The notes under the pieces are model-generated. The model was not told the origin of the DNA and searched no databases. It saw only the letters and a program-made list of their open reading frames with translations. From positions 1 to 64,000 of the forward strand of contig JAFUHX010000017.1 in the NCBI GenBank assembly GCA_017474045.1: a DNA stretch of 64,000 nucleotides, in the 5' to 3' direction. Shown here in pieces: positions 28,585 through 37,405 of the stretch. Numbering within the stretch: position 1 is the stretch's first letter; each line of letters begins with the position of its first letter. The position numbers were made by a program, and so were the translations under genes. This stretch comes from Clostridia bacterium (GTDB taxonomy: Bacteria; Bacillota; Clostridia; Oscillospirales; Acutalibacteraceae).

Positions 28585-29316
28585 ATGAAAAAAACATTTG
28601 TTAAAAATCTGCTTTGGTTTTTATTGCTGTTTGTTGCCTGGATTCTCCCTTGCTTCGAAATGAAAATTTTTAAAGAGACCTATGTTTATTTTTCTGCCTT
28701 TTGTTTAAGCGTGGTGCTGATTTTTTTTTCAAAGAAAAAATGGCTTTCCATTGTGGGCGTAACTGTTATATCGGCAGCAACGGCGATTTTCAGCTTTAAA
28801 TATTTGTTTCTGGTTCTTCCCGTTGTTCTTTTGGTTTTTGCCCACAGAGAAGCCACACAAAATAAATCAGCGGAAGGACTCAGTCAGGCTTTTTCAACCT
28901 TAAGCCTGATGCTTTTTGCAGGGCAGGTTATTTTGGGCTTTGTTTCTTACTCAGCTGAAAATGTTCACAAAGTGCAAAATATTTTTCTTGCGTTTAAGGT
29001 AATGATTTTCTTTATGGGACTTTTTTCTTTGCTGTTGGTTTCAGCTTCAGAGAAAAAACAAGGAAAGAGCGATAAAAAAGAAAAAGAAAAAAAGCTCGCG
29101 TTGAAAATGGTTTATTCAGTTTCTCTGGCAGGAGCTTTGGTGTCAGTCTGGTCTTTTTATTCTTTATATAGCTATGAAATTCAGTCGCCACAAACAGAAT
29201 TTATTTTTTGGTTCCTCTATGTTGTGGCAATGACCGCAAATAAAGATCCATATATAGAAGTTTTTCTTCAAAAGCTCTCTGAAAAAACCGAAAAATTCCT
29301 TTCGGGAGCAAAATAA
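28585..29316 (+). CDS. Polytopic membrane protein of unknown function
   Basis: A 243-residue protein with about seven membrane helices: NLLWFLLLFVAWILPCF near the start, a second at about 31-47, two at about 53-90, LSLMLFAGQVILGFVSYS, IFLAFKVMIFFMGLFSLLLV, and two near the C-terminus. A very basic loop (KKQGKSDKKEKEKK, about 154-168) should be cytoplasmic. No family recognised. It shares the AT-rich composition of the upstream membrane gene and lies directly before the giant secreted-protein gene, but that gene has its own promoter, so a functional link is only suggested by position. Confidence 0.72.
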   Translation: MKKTFVKNLLWFLLLFVAWILPCFEMKIFKETYVYFSAFCLSVVLIFFSKKKWLSIVGVTVISAATAIFSFKYLFLVLPVVLLVFAHREATQNKSAEGLSQAFSTLSLMLFAGQVILGFVSYSAENVHKVQNIFLAFKVMIFFMGLFSLLLVSASEKKQGKSDKKEKEKKLALKMVYSVSLAGALVSVWSFYSLYSYEIQSPQTEFIFWFLYVVAMTANKDPYIEVFLQKLSEKTEKFLSGAK

Positions 29317-29418
29317 ACCTGAATTTAAAAATTCCGTCAAAATTAACAAAGACAAACACCGTTTTTTTTACACATGAAACAAAGTTTTAATATTATTTAA
29401 AGAAATCTCTTTTCTTTC
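29317..29418. other. Short gap without gene before the first giant gene
   Basis: AT-rich sequence, no open frame of interest and no clear terminator for the preceding membrane-protein pair. The region ends in the -35 box of the next promoter. Confidence 0.5.
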
Positions 29419-29448
29419 TTGACTTTCTTGATTTCAGAATGATATACT
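29419..29448 (+). promoter_or_regulatory. Promoter of the first giant gene
   Basis: TTGACT (29419-29424) and TATACT (29443-29448) are 18 bp apart, near consensus. GTGTCTC follows 14 bases after the -10 box, as in the promoter of the second giant gene. Confidence 0.8.
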
Positions 29449-29450
29449 GA

Positions 29451-29634
29451 TACCAACTAAAAGTGTCTCATCAGGTCTTTTTATGCCCTTTTTTCTTTTT
29501 ACGCTAACAGCCGAGGTCAACGGTTGGTAGGAAGAAAAGCGGAGTTCAAGGGCTTTTTGGAGCACTCACGAAAAAGAAAAACACAGCTCGGGGCTGTCTT
29601 TTTCGTGTTTTACGGTTAATTTTTCTTAAGGAGG
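29451..29634 (+). promoter_or_regulatory. Structured 5' leader of the first giant gene
   Basis: The leader of about 190 nt holds GTGTCTC (29463-29469) and T-runs around TGCCC, then TACCAAC (29451-29457) complementary to GTTGGTA (29523-29529), and GCCCTT (29485-29490) complementary to AAGGGC (29548-29553). A terminator-like hairpin follows and then the ribosome site AAGGAGG (29628-29634). The layout suggests an attenuator or riboswitch, but it matches no class I recognise. Confidence 0.5.
29567..29612 (+). terminator. Attenuator-like hairpin in the leader
   Basis: CACGAAAAAG (about 29567-29576) pairs with CTTTTTCGTG (about 29597-29606). Inside, ACAGC pairs with GCTGT around TCGGG, with six unpaired bases on the left arm. 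TTTTAC follows. It ends about 20 bases before the ribosome site of the giant gene, so if it terminates, it would control read-through into that gene. Confidence 0.6.
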
Positions 29635-29644
29635 ATTTTTACTT

Positions 29645-32600
29645 ATGAAAAAACAAATCAAAAAGAGTATGTCTCTTTTCCTTGCAGTTTTAATGCTTCT
29701 TTCCTCATGGGTGTGGTTTGCACCTGAGAAGGCTGAAGCAGCAACTACTCAGTATTATGTTAAGTTTACTTCAAACGTTACCAATACCGGTGACGAAAAC
29801 AGCGGAACTAAGCTTACTATTGACTGGAAAGATACCAACGGAACAAGCGGCGGCTCCACCGGCTCAAAGGTTGTTACCTTCAGCCAGCAGGGCTGGGATG
29901 GTCAGACAACCATTTGGGAAGGTATGATTGACGGCTTCCCCACCAAGGTTACATTTAATATGTTCCTTGACTCAACAAGAAAAGAACGTCATGAAAACTT
30001 TTGTCTTTATGTTGGTTCATCAGCTGAAACCTGTACTACCAATGTTATTACAAGTGATAACTACGGATTCTCAGGTAGCGCGAATACATTCAGCAAGTCT
30101 GTAAACTCCTCCGCTTATCCTAAATTTACAACAGTTTCATCTGTTGCCGGTATTGAAGCAGGAACTCTTAACAAGCTTGCTAACGGCGCAACAATTACAA
30201 AAACAGCAGCTATCAACGGCGCTAAAGACCAGTACGGTGTTGCTTGGGTTGGTTCACTTCCTACAAGCGGCTTCAGCTATGCTCTTAAGAACGCTGAAGG
30301 CGGAGCTATCAGCTCAACCTATGCTTCTGTTTCAGGAACAGGCTCAACTGCAACAGTTAAGCTTAACGATGACCTTCAGAAGCTCTTCCCCAACACCAAA
30401 AGCGGAACAATCTATCTTCACGCTACATACGGCGGAACAACCGTTACAAGTAACGTTAAGTTTGATAACCCCGAATACACAATGACCTTCCACGCAAACG
30501 GAGGTAAAATCGGTGCTGACGACAGCTCTGCTACTGATACAGTTACAATGGGCGGTACCGACAGCAAGATGTTCTATGACTCTGTTATCGGCAAGTCTCC
30601 TGCATACAGAGTAAAAGACGGCTATGAGTTTAAGGGCTTCTATTCAACAAAGAATGCTGATGCAGCAGGTCGTACTGCTTCCTTCAGCGGAACAGAGTTT
30701 AAAGACGGTGAAACAAAGGTTGACGCAAACGGCGACAAGACCTGGTACGCTGCATGGCAGGCACGTCCCCTTACTGCAACTTTCGTAACAGCTGATAACC
30801 AGCTTATCGGTACTCTTGAAGGTCGTTACAACAACAATCTTGCCGCAACAAATATGTATAACGGTCTCAGCGGTGTTAACGCTGCTCTTAAAGCCGCTTA
30901 TGACGCTAACGGCGGAAAAGGTGTAACATGGAACGGTAGCAACGAGCCTGTTTATACAGACGGCTCCAACACATATACCTTCTCTCATTGGAGAATTATT
31001 AAAGCTTATAACGACAGTGTTGTTGACGGCGACGAAAAAACAAACCTTCAGGGCGACGTAACATTCCAGGCTGTTTATACCAAGGCTGACGCTGCAAAAT
31101 ACAGCGTAAAATTCTATGACGGAAACGGCAACGTTATAAACGACGCCTCAAATAAATCAGACTACAGCTTCAGAGACGATGTTATTCTTCCTTCAACTGA
31201 ACCCACAAAGGCTCAGGACGATAAATATGAATATGAATTTATCGGTTGGGCAAAGAACATCGGAAAGAACTTCTATGCTGTTGACGAAAACAACCAGGAC
31301 GAAAACGGCGCTGTAATTTCCTACACCGCAAAAGAAGCCGCTGAATTCACAGTTAGAGGCGACGCTTCTTATGTTCCCGTTTTCAGAACGATTCCCCGTG
31401 AATATAGCGTAACCTTCAACTACAAAGTTGACGGCGGAGCAACCGAAAGCGTAACTGTTGACGGTTATCATTGGCTTGACGGCGTTTCAATGCCCGAAGA
31501 AATCAAAGATAACTATACTTCAGGCGGCTACAGATATTATATCGACGGCTGGAAAGTCGGTTCAAACGCAACCAAGAAACAGCTTGATGATATTTCTGTT
31601 AACGGTAACCTTACTCTTACTGCAACCTACGGCGCAGGTAAACCTGCTGTTTACACAATCAATTTCTATGATAAAGACGGCAACCACCTCAACGCTGGTT
31701 CTAATCAATATTCCCATAACAGCGTTGTTACAGCTCCCGAAGTAGAACAGACAATCGACACCGATGATTCTCTTTATACCTTTGTTGCTTTCAAAGATGC
31801 AAACGGAAACACCTATGCACAAACAGCAACCGGAGACGCTGAATACACAGCTGAATACACAAAGAAAGATTATGCTGACATTTCTTTCTATAACTACGAC
31901 GGAACTCTTATCTATTCACTTGACGGAAAAGAAAACTCAATTTTTGTTGGTGACAAAGTTCCCGTTTATGATGAAGAAGCCTATAAGCTTCCCGAAAGAG
32001 CAACTGACCCCGTTGGTTCCTATAACTTCACAGGTTGGGCTGACTCACTGGGCAACGAAGTTATTCCCGGAACAGATTCTCTCACCGGCGACACCTATCT
32101 CTATGCTCAGTTTGAAACTGTTTATAAAAATTACACAGTAAAATTCCTCAACGATGACGGAACAGAATATTCAGTTGGACCCTATCACTACGGTGACCCC
32201 GTTGCAATTCCCGAAGAAAATCCCACAAAGGCAGCTGACGAAACCTATACCTATAGCTTCAGAGCATGGGATCCCGAGGTTGAAGAAGTTTGCTATAAAG
32301 ACGCAACCTACACCGCAACCTACAGAAGATCTTATAACTACTATAAGGTAACATGGTTAAATGACAGCAAACAGGTTGCAACAGCAGCAAACTATATCTA
32401 TAACGAAAAGATTCAGCAGGCTCCCACACCTGTTCCCACTCAGCTCGGTTCTGCAAATGAAGGCTATTCATACGTAATTGACCAGTGGATCAGATGCGAC
32501 AAAAACGGCAACGCTATCTTAGACGGTGAAGGCAATCAGATTGTTTATCACCGTGGTGACAGAATGCCCGCTGAAGAACTCTATTTCTATCCCACCTATA

Positions 32601-35600
32601 AGCAGCAGGCTAACACCTATACCGTTGAGTTCTATAACGAAGACGGCTCCAAGCTTCTCGGAAAAGAAACACTTCCCCACGATGCTGTTATCTATAAAGC
32701 AGGTGTAGAATACGCTGACGACGCAGTTGTTTATGGCGAAACCTATGTAACTCAGTCTTCAAAAGCAGCAACAGAAACTCACCACTATGACTTTACACAT
32801 TGGAGAAATTCTGTTTCAAACGCTGAAGTAACAACAATTACTGAAAACTGCAAACTCTATGCAACCTTCACAGAAGAAGAACACAACAAGGTTCTTTATG
32901 AAATCGTTAAGGCTCCCACCTGTACTGAAACCGGTCTCGGAAACTACAAGTGCGAATCTGAATCCTGCGGTCTTATTGACTATGACGTAGTTCTCGATGT
33001 AATTCCTGATGATTCAGCTCCCAACGGACAGATTTATATCGGAAGATCCAAGTGGACCCTCAATGACTACAGAGATGGAAACATTGACTTCGACAGCGTT
33101 GTTTATGTCGGACCCAAAACAAATGTAATCATTAACACCGAAGATCTCGGTACTCGCTCAATGCCTTGGAACCTTGAAGGTCAGCTCAGCAGAGGCGTTG
33201 GCAAAATTGAATATTATATTTCAACAGAAAAGCTTGATGACGCTTCTTCAATCACAAACTGGACAACAGCTTATGACTATGACCAGGTTTACTCTGAGGT
33301 TCTTGCAGAAGAAATTCTTAATGCCGGTCTTACCAAGGCTCAGTATGAAGCTCTTGCAGACACCGACGCTAAGAAGAAGGCAGTTCTTGCAGCTACTGCT
33401 GAAGCAATTTCAGCTTATCAGGCTAACACAACCGGTATTCTTGAAAACCTTAACCTCGTAAACGGAGAAGAATACATCATTTATGCAAAGATTTCTGACC
33501 GCGAATTCACAATCGGCGAAGAAGACTATGCTGCAAACGTTTCCTATATGTCAACAGGTTGGTTCCACTATGGTTCAACTGCTCCCACAGTAACAATCAG
33601 CGGCGACGGAACAGGAACAAAATTCTGCGCTGAAGCAACAATCGAAGTTACTGACGACCTTGAAGGCTTTGTAACTCTCGTTGACGGCGAAGAGGTTACT
33701 CTCACCGACGGCAAATACACAACAACCGAAAAGGGTGTTCACACAGTTTCAGTTACCGACAAGAACGGAAACATCACAACCAAGTCCTTTGAAATCAAGG
33801 GTAGCCATACCTACAGAAACTATACAATTGCCGCAACTTGCGAAAACGCAGGTTCAAGATATGACCTTTGTACTCTTTGCGGTGTGAAGGCTAACACAGA
33901 AGTAATCGCTGCAACAGGCCATAACTTCTCATCATATATTGAAAAAGCTCCCAGCTGTGTTGACGATGGCTACAGACTCTATAGCTGCGCTAACGGCTGC
34001 GGCGAAACCCTCAACATCAAGTGGAACTCAAGCGCAGATGAGCTTGCCAAGGCTAAGAAGTTCGTTGAAGGCGAAGGCGAAGCTGAAGATGAATGGGTAA
34101 GCATTACTGCTGAAGACGTTAAGCACCTTAAAGCAACAGGAACTCACACCTATGCTAAGGCTGTTGACGAAAAAGGCAATGAAACTGCTGAAGATGCATG
34201 GGTAATTGACAAGGCAGCAACATGTAACGCTACCGGTTCAAAACACAAAGACTGCGTAATCTGCGGCGAAAGAGTTACAGAAGAAATTCCCGTAGACTCA
34301 AATGCACATAAATTCTATCGTGCAAAGGTTGCTCAGGAACCCACCTGCACAGAGCAAGGTTGGAAGAACGCAACTTGTAAGTATTGCGGATTTGTTAAAG
34401 TAAAAGCTGAAATGATTCCTGCTCTCGGTCACACCGAAGGCGAATACAGAATAATCAAAGAAGCAAACTGTCTTGAAAAGGGCGAAAAGGTTCTCACTTG
34501 CGAAGTTTGCGGAATTGACATCGGCGAAGCAGACAAAGACGGAAACTACAACACAGAGAAACCCGTAACAGTTGAAATCGACGCTCTCGGACATCTTCTT
34601 GTATTCGACAGAATCGTTGAACCCACAGTTGACGACGAAGGCAACCCCGTTCAGGGCTACAGCCTCTATAAGTGTGCACGCGCAGACTGCGACTACACAG
34701 AAAAGAAAGATTATTTCGACAAGGTTGAAGAATTCACAGTTAACTTTGTTGACGGCGACACAACTGTTTACACAACAACTCAGGCTAAGCTCAGCACTAT
34801 TACCGCTGACCTTGTTACTGAACCCACAAAGGCTCAGGACGCAACCTATAAATACACCTTCAAAAACTGGGCATCAAGAACCGGTGAAGGAACTGAAGAA
34901 AGCCCCTATGTTTACACAGCTGTTAAGTTCCCCATCGAAGTAAAAGAAAACATTACTTACTACGCTCAGTATGAAGAAAAATTCATTAACTACACAATCA
35001 CCTATTATGAAGAAGACGGCGTTACTCAGTATAAGAAGGTCGGCTATCTCCATAACGGCGAAACCTATGAACTTCCCGAAGGTCCTTCCAAGGCTCAGAC
35101 TGTTCTGAATACCTATACCTTTGCCGGTTGGAAGCTTCTCTCAGGCGACAAGGTTTATAACGACACAATTAAGATTGAAGGCGCAAACCTCAGCCTCAAG
35201 GCTACCTACACCGAAACAAAGAGACAGTATGCTGTTACCTATGCATATTCAAAATCAGACATTCTTGAAACATTCCTCGTTGAAGCAGGAACAAGCGCCC
35301 GTGATTGCTATCTCGTTCCCGTGAAAGAAGCTGACACAAAATATCACTATGATTTCGATGAGTGGAATAAGGCTGCTCAGCTTGAAAACGTTGAAAGCAA
35401 CATTTATACCACACCTAACTTCACTCCTGCAGAGCATCAGCTCAAGACAAGAGTAGTTTCACCTGCAAATTGCCTTGAAGACGCAGTAGTTGAAAAATAT
35501 TGTGATTGCGGCTATAAATACACAACAACAGGCGAAAAGGCTCTCGGACATCTTTGGGGCGAAGCAGTTTATAACGAAGAAACCGGAAAGAGCATTGTAA

Positions 35601-36769
35601 GCTGCACAAGAGAAGGCTGCGATGTTTCTCAGGAAGACACAAGAAAGTTCACTGTTAAATTCTTCCTTTCAGAAGATGCAACAGATGCTTTCAAGACTAT
35701 TAACTACATTCCTTGGGGCTCAACTGTTTCCGGCAAGCTTCCCGGTGATCCCATTAAGGAATCAACATCAACCTATGAATATAAGTTTGAAGGCTGGGCA
35801 ATTTATGTTCCCACCTACACAGAAGATGGCGATGCTATTGTTGACACCGAAGGCAATCCTATAATGGAACTCAAGGTTGTTGACCCCGCTAATCAGCTTA
35901 TTAAAGCCGACACAAACTTCTACGCTGTATTCAAAGAAACAGTCAGAAAATACACCGTAATCTTCGCTTATAACGCAACTGAAGTAATCAAGGTTTACAA
36001 CGATGTTCTTGCAGGCTCAAGCGTTGTTTATGACGGCGCAGTTCCCACTAAGGACTTTGACGCAACCTATCACTATAGCTTCAAGGGCTGGAACGCTGAT
36101 ACCTCAGACGTTCAGAGCGACATGAAGGTTTACGCTGAATTTAACAAGGCTAAGCATAGCTACACCGAGTCTTCTCTCGGCGAAGCTACCTGCACAAACG
36201 GCAAGGGAACAAGATATACTTGCTCCTGCGGTAAGTATTATGATGTTACCGGCAAGCCCCTTGACCACGAATATGTTCAGACTGAAAGAGTTGAACCCGC
36301 TGCAGGTAAAGACGGTTATGTTAAGTATGATTGCAAGAACTGCGACGCAACCTACACAGAAACACTTAAGTGGGTTGACGACACAATTCTCTATACAATA
36401 ACTGTTAAAGACCAGGACGGCGACGCAGTTGGCGGAGCAACAGTTCAGGCATATCTTGACGGCGTAATCACTCAGGAAGAAAAGACCAACGCAAACGGTC
36501 AGGCAACCTTCCTTCTTAAGAAGGGCAAGACCTATACCTTCAAAGTATATGGCGACATGATTGAAAACGGCGTTGACACAACAATCAAGGTTGATGCCGA
36601 CGGCAATGTAACAGGATCAATTCCTGCAGTCAGCGTAAGCCATTGCTCATGTACTTGTCACAGAGACGGTCTCTGGGCTGTAGTCTTCCGTTGGTTCCAT
36701 AAGATTATTAAGTCAATCGTTGGCGAATTCAAGTGCTGTAACGATCCCGACGCAAAATATTATTCCTGA
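29645..36769 (+). CDS. Giant secreted repeat protein, InlB-like and Cys-rich modules
   Basis: A 2,374-residue exported protein. Residues 1-33 form a signal peptide (basic start, LFLAVLMLLSSWVWF core, AEAA end). A unique beta-rich part runs to about 277. About 14 modules of the InlB B-repeat/flg_new type (Y-x-V-x-F-x-x-x-D-G ... W) begin near residues 278, 376, 486, 587, 669, 744, 829, 900, 991, 1697, 1783, 1862, 2002 and 2103. About ten Cys-rich modules (TC-x-x-x-G ... C-x2-C-G ... A-L-G-H) begin near 1092 and cluster at 1390-1680 and after 1940; each may bind metal. A carboxypeptidase-regulatory-like sandwich (about 2250-2325) precedes a C-terminal tail starting CSCTCHRDG (about 2334), then an amphipathic stretch and CC. 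There is no LPXTG. Such proteins usually mediate adhesion at the cell surface; that role is inferred. Codon use is richer in CTC, TTC and ATC than in the upstream membrane genes. Confidence 0.88.
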   Translation: MKKQIKKSMSLFLAVLMLLSSWVWFAPEKAEAATTQYYVKFTSNVTNTGDENSGTKLTIDWKDTNGTSGGSTGSKVVTFSQQGWDGQTTIWEGMIDGFPTKVTFNMFLDSTRKERHENFCLYVGSSAETCTTNVITSDNYGFSGSANTFSKSVNSSAYPKFTTVSSVAGIEAGTLNKLANGATITKTAAINGAKDQYGVAWVGSLPTSGFSYALKNAEGGAISSTYASVSGTGSTATVKLNDDLQKLFPNTKSGTIYLHATYGGTTVTSNVKFDNPEYTMTFHANGGKIGADDSSATDTVTMGGTDSKMFYDSVIGKSPAYRVKDGYEFKGFYSTKNADAAGRTASFSGTEFKDGETKVDANGDKTWYAAWQARPLTATFVTADNQLIGTLEGRYNNNLAATNMYNGLSGVNAALKAAYDANGGKGVTWNGSNEPVYTDGSNTYTFSHWRIIKAYNDSVVDGDEKTNLQGDVTFQAVYTKADAAKYSVKFYDGNGNVINDASNKSDYSFRDDVILPSTEPTKAQDDKYEYEFIGWAKNIGKNFYAVDENNQDENGAVISYTAKEAAEFTVRGDASYVPVFRTIPREYSVTFNYKVDGGATESVTVDGYHWLDGVSMPEEIKDNYTSGGYRYYIDGWKVGSNATKKQLDDISVNGNLTLTATYGAGKPAVYTINFYDKDGNHLNAGSNQYSHNSVVTAPEVEQTIDTDDSLYTFVAFKDANGNTYAQTATGDAEYTAEYTKKDYADISFYNYDGTLIYSLDGKENSIFVGDKVPVYDEEAYKLPERATDPVGSYNFTGWADSLGNEVIPGTDSLTGDTYLYAQFETVYKNYTVKFLNDDGTEYSVGPYHYGDPVAIPEENPTKAADETYTYSFRAWDPEVEEVCYKDATYTATYRRSYNYYKVTWLNDSKQVATAANYIYNEKIQQAPTPVPTQLGSANEGYSYVIDQWIRCDKNGNAILDGEGNQIVYHRGDRMPAEELYFYPTYKQQANTYTVEFYNEDGSKLLGKETLPHDAVIYKAGVEYADDAVVYGETYVTQSSKAATETHHYDFTHWRNSVSNAEVTTITENCKLYATFTEEEHNKVLYEIVKAPTCTETGLGNYKCESESCGLIDYDVVLDVIPDDSAPNGQIYIGRSKWTLNDYRDGNIDFDSVVYVGPKTNVIINTEDLGTRSMPWNLEGQLSRGVGKIEYYISTEKLDDASSITNWTTAYDYDQVYSEVLAEEILNAGLTKAQYEALADTDAKKKAVLAATAEAISAYQANTTGILENLNLVNGEEYIIYAKISDREFTIGEEDYAANVSYMSTGWFHYGSTAPTVTISGDGTGTKFCAEATIEVTDDLEGFVTLVDGEEVTLTDGKYTTTEKGVHTVSVTDKNGNITTKSFEIKGSHTYRNYTIAATCENAGSRYDLCTLCGVKANTEVIAATGHNFSSYIEKAPSCVDDGYRLYSCANGCGETLNIKWNSSADELAKAKKFVEGEGEAEDEWVSITAEDVKHLKATGTHTYAKAVDEKGNETAEDAWVIDKAATCNATGSKHKDCVICGERVTEEIPVDSNAHKFYRAKVAQEPTCTEQGWKNATCKYCGFVKVKAEMIPALGHTEGEYRIIKEANCLEKGEKVLTCEVCGIDIGEADKDGNYNTEKPVTVEIDALGHLLVFDRIVEPTVDDEGNPVQGYSLYKCARADCDYTEKKDYFDKVEEFTVNFVDGDTTVYTTTQAKLSTITADLVTEPTKAQDATYKYTFKNWASRTGEGTEESPYVYTAVKFPIEVKENITYYAQYEEKFINYTITYYEEDGVTQYKKVGYLHNGETYELPEGPSKAQTVLNTYTFAGWKLLSGDKVYNDTIKIEGANLSLKATYTETKRQYAVTYAYSKSDILETFLVEAGTSARDCYLVPVKEADTKYHYDFDEWNKAAQLENVESNIYTTPNFTPAEHQLKTRVVSPANCLEDAVVEKYCDCGYKYTTTGEKALGHLWGEAVYNEETGKSIVSCTREGCDVSQEDTRKFTVKFFLSEDATDAFKTINYIPWGSTVSGKLPGDPIKESTSTYEYKFEGWAIYVPTYTEDGDAIVDTEGNPIMELKVVDPANQLIKADTNFYAVFKETVRKYTVIFAYNATEVIKVYNDVLAGSSVVYDGAVPTKDFDATYHYSFKGWNADTSDVQSDMKVYAEFNKAKHSYTESSLGEATCTNGKGTRYTCSCGKYYDVTGKPLDHEYVQTERVEPAAGKDGYVKYDCKNCDATYTETLKWVDDTILYTITVKDQDGDAVGGATVQAYLDGVITQEEKTNANGQATFLLKKGKTYTFKVYGDMIENGVDTTIKVDADGNVTGSIPAVSVSHCSCTCHRDGLWAVVFRWFHKIIKSIVGEFKCCNDPDAKYYS

Positions 36770-36801
36770 TAATTAAGCGTTAAAAATCAAGAATAAGCTT
36801 T

Positions 36802-36837
36802 CAGGGCACCATCCTTACGGACGGTGCCCTGTTTTAT
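36802..36837 (+). terminator. Terminator of the first giant gene
   Basis: CAGGGCACC (36802-36810) pairs with GGTGCCCTG (36823-36831), extended by TCC/GGA inside, and TTTTATTTA follows. Confidence 0.9.
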
Positions 36838-37235
36838 TTATGAGCATAAAATTTTCCCTTCTTTGAAATCTTCAGGAAGGGCTTTTATGTGCTTTCCGGA
36901 AAAAAACTCCAAGGAGAAGCTATTATAGAGAAAACGTGAGCCTTGCAAAGTTTTAAATCGAAATAAACTGAGCATTTTCGGCTAAAAAAAGAGAAAACAA
37001 ATGAAAATATAGCCAAAAAATGAAGACCTTTCTTCAGCTTTCCCACATTATGTAGTTCAAACTTAAAAATCTTCACAATATCTTGATAAATCGCTGAATT
37101 TTTATGCAAAATCACATAAAAAGGAAGTGAAAATTTGTGCAACCCAACAGATTGTAAATCTAAACAAAAATCTGACTTTGAGTTTGTGCAAAGAGTAAAA
37201 AAAGTTAAAATCTTTGAAAAATATTAAATTTGATA
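36838..37235. other. Intergenic gap between the two giant genes
   Basis: AT-rich, no credible gene. A second hairpin, CCCTTC (36856-36861) with GAAGGG (36876-36881), is followed by CTTTTAT and may back up the terminator. A minus-strand frame at 36885-37142 has no ribosome site and no recognisable protein. The rest shows only A/T tracts leading to the next promoter. Confidence 0.5.
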
Positions 37236-37264
37236 TTGAAAACTTTGCATTTGAATGTTATACT
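37236..37264 (+). promoter_or_regulatory. Promoter of the second giant gene
   Basis: TTGAAA (37236-37241) and TATACT (37259-37264) are 17 bp apart. The -10 box is identical to that of the first giant gene, and GTGTCTC (37279-37285) follows at exactly the same distance. Confidence 0.8.
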
Positions 37265-37270
37265 ACTCAT

Positions 37271-37397
37271 AGTTATAGGTGTCTCTATAGGGATTTTTGC
37301 ACCCTTTTTGCGCCATTTTTGCGCTTTTTGGGTCAATTTAGGTATTATTATAGGGAATCCTATTTAGTAATATATTTCAATTCTTTCATTAAGGAGG
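37271..37397 (+). promoter_or_regulatory. U-rich structured 5' leader of the second giant gene
   Basis: After GTGTCTC come four TTTTT tracts spaced by GC-rich hexamers. ACCC (37301-37304) pairs with GGGT (37330-37333) and inner GCGC with GCGC, leaving facing U tracts. ATAGG (37350-37354) pairs with CCTAT (37359-37363) in a small hairpin, or the right arm can pair instead with ATAGGGATT at 37287-37295. The ribosome site AAGGAGG is at 37391-37397. The leader is about 135 nt. Confidence 0.5.
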
Positions 37398-37405
37398 AAA
37401 ATTTT

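Noticed and set aside
29463..29560. Known c-di-GMP or c-di-AMP riboswitch before the first giant gene
   Set aside because: I could not place the conserved core motifs of those classes, so no class is named.
36885..37142. Minus-strand frame of 85 codons between the giant genes
   Set aside because: No ribosome site, no recognisable domain, AT-rich chance composition.
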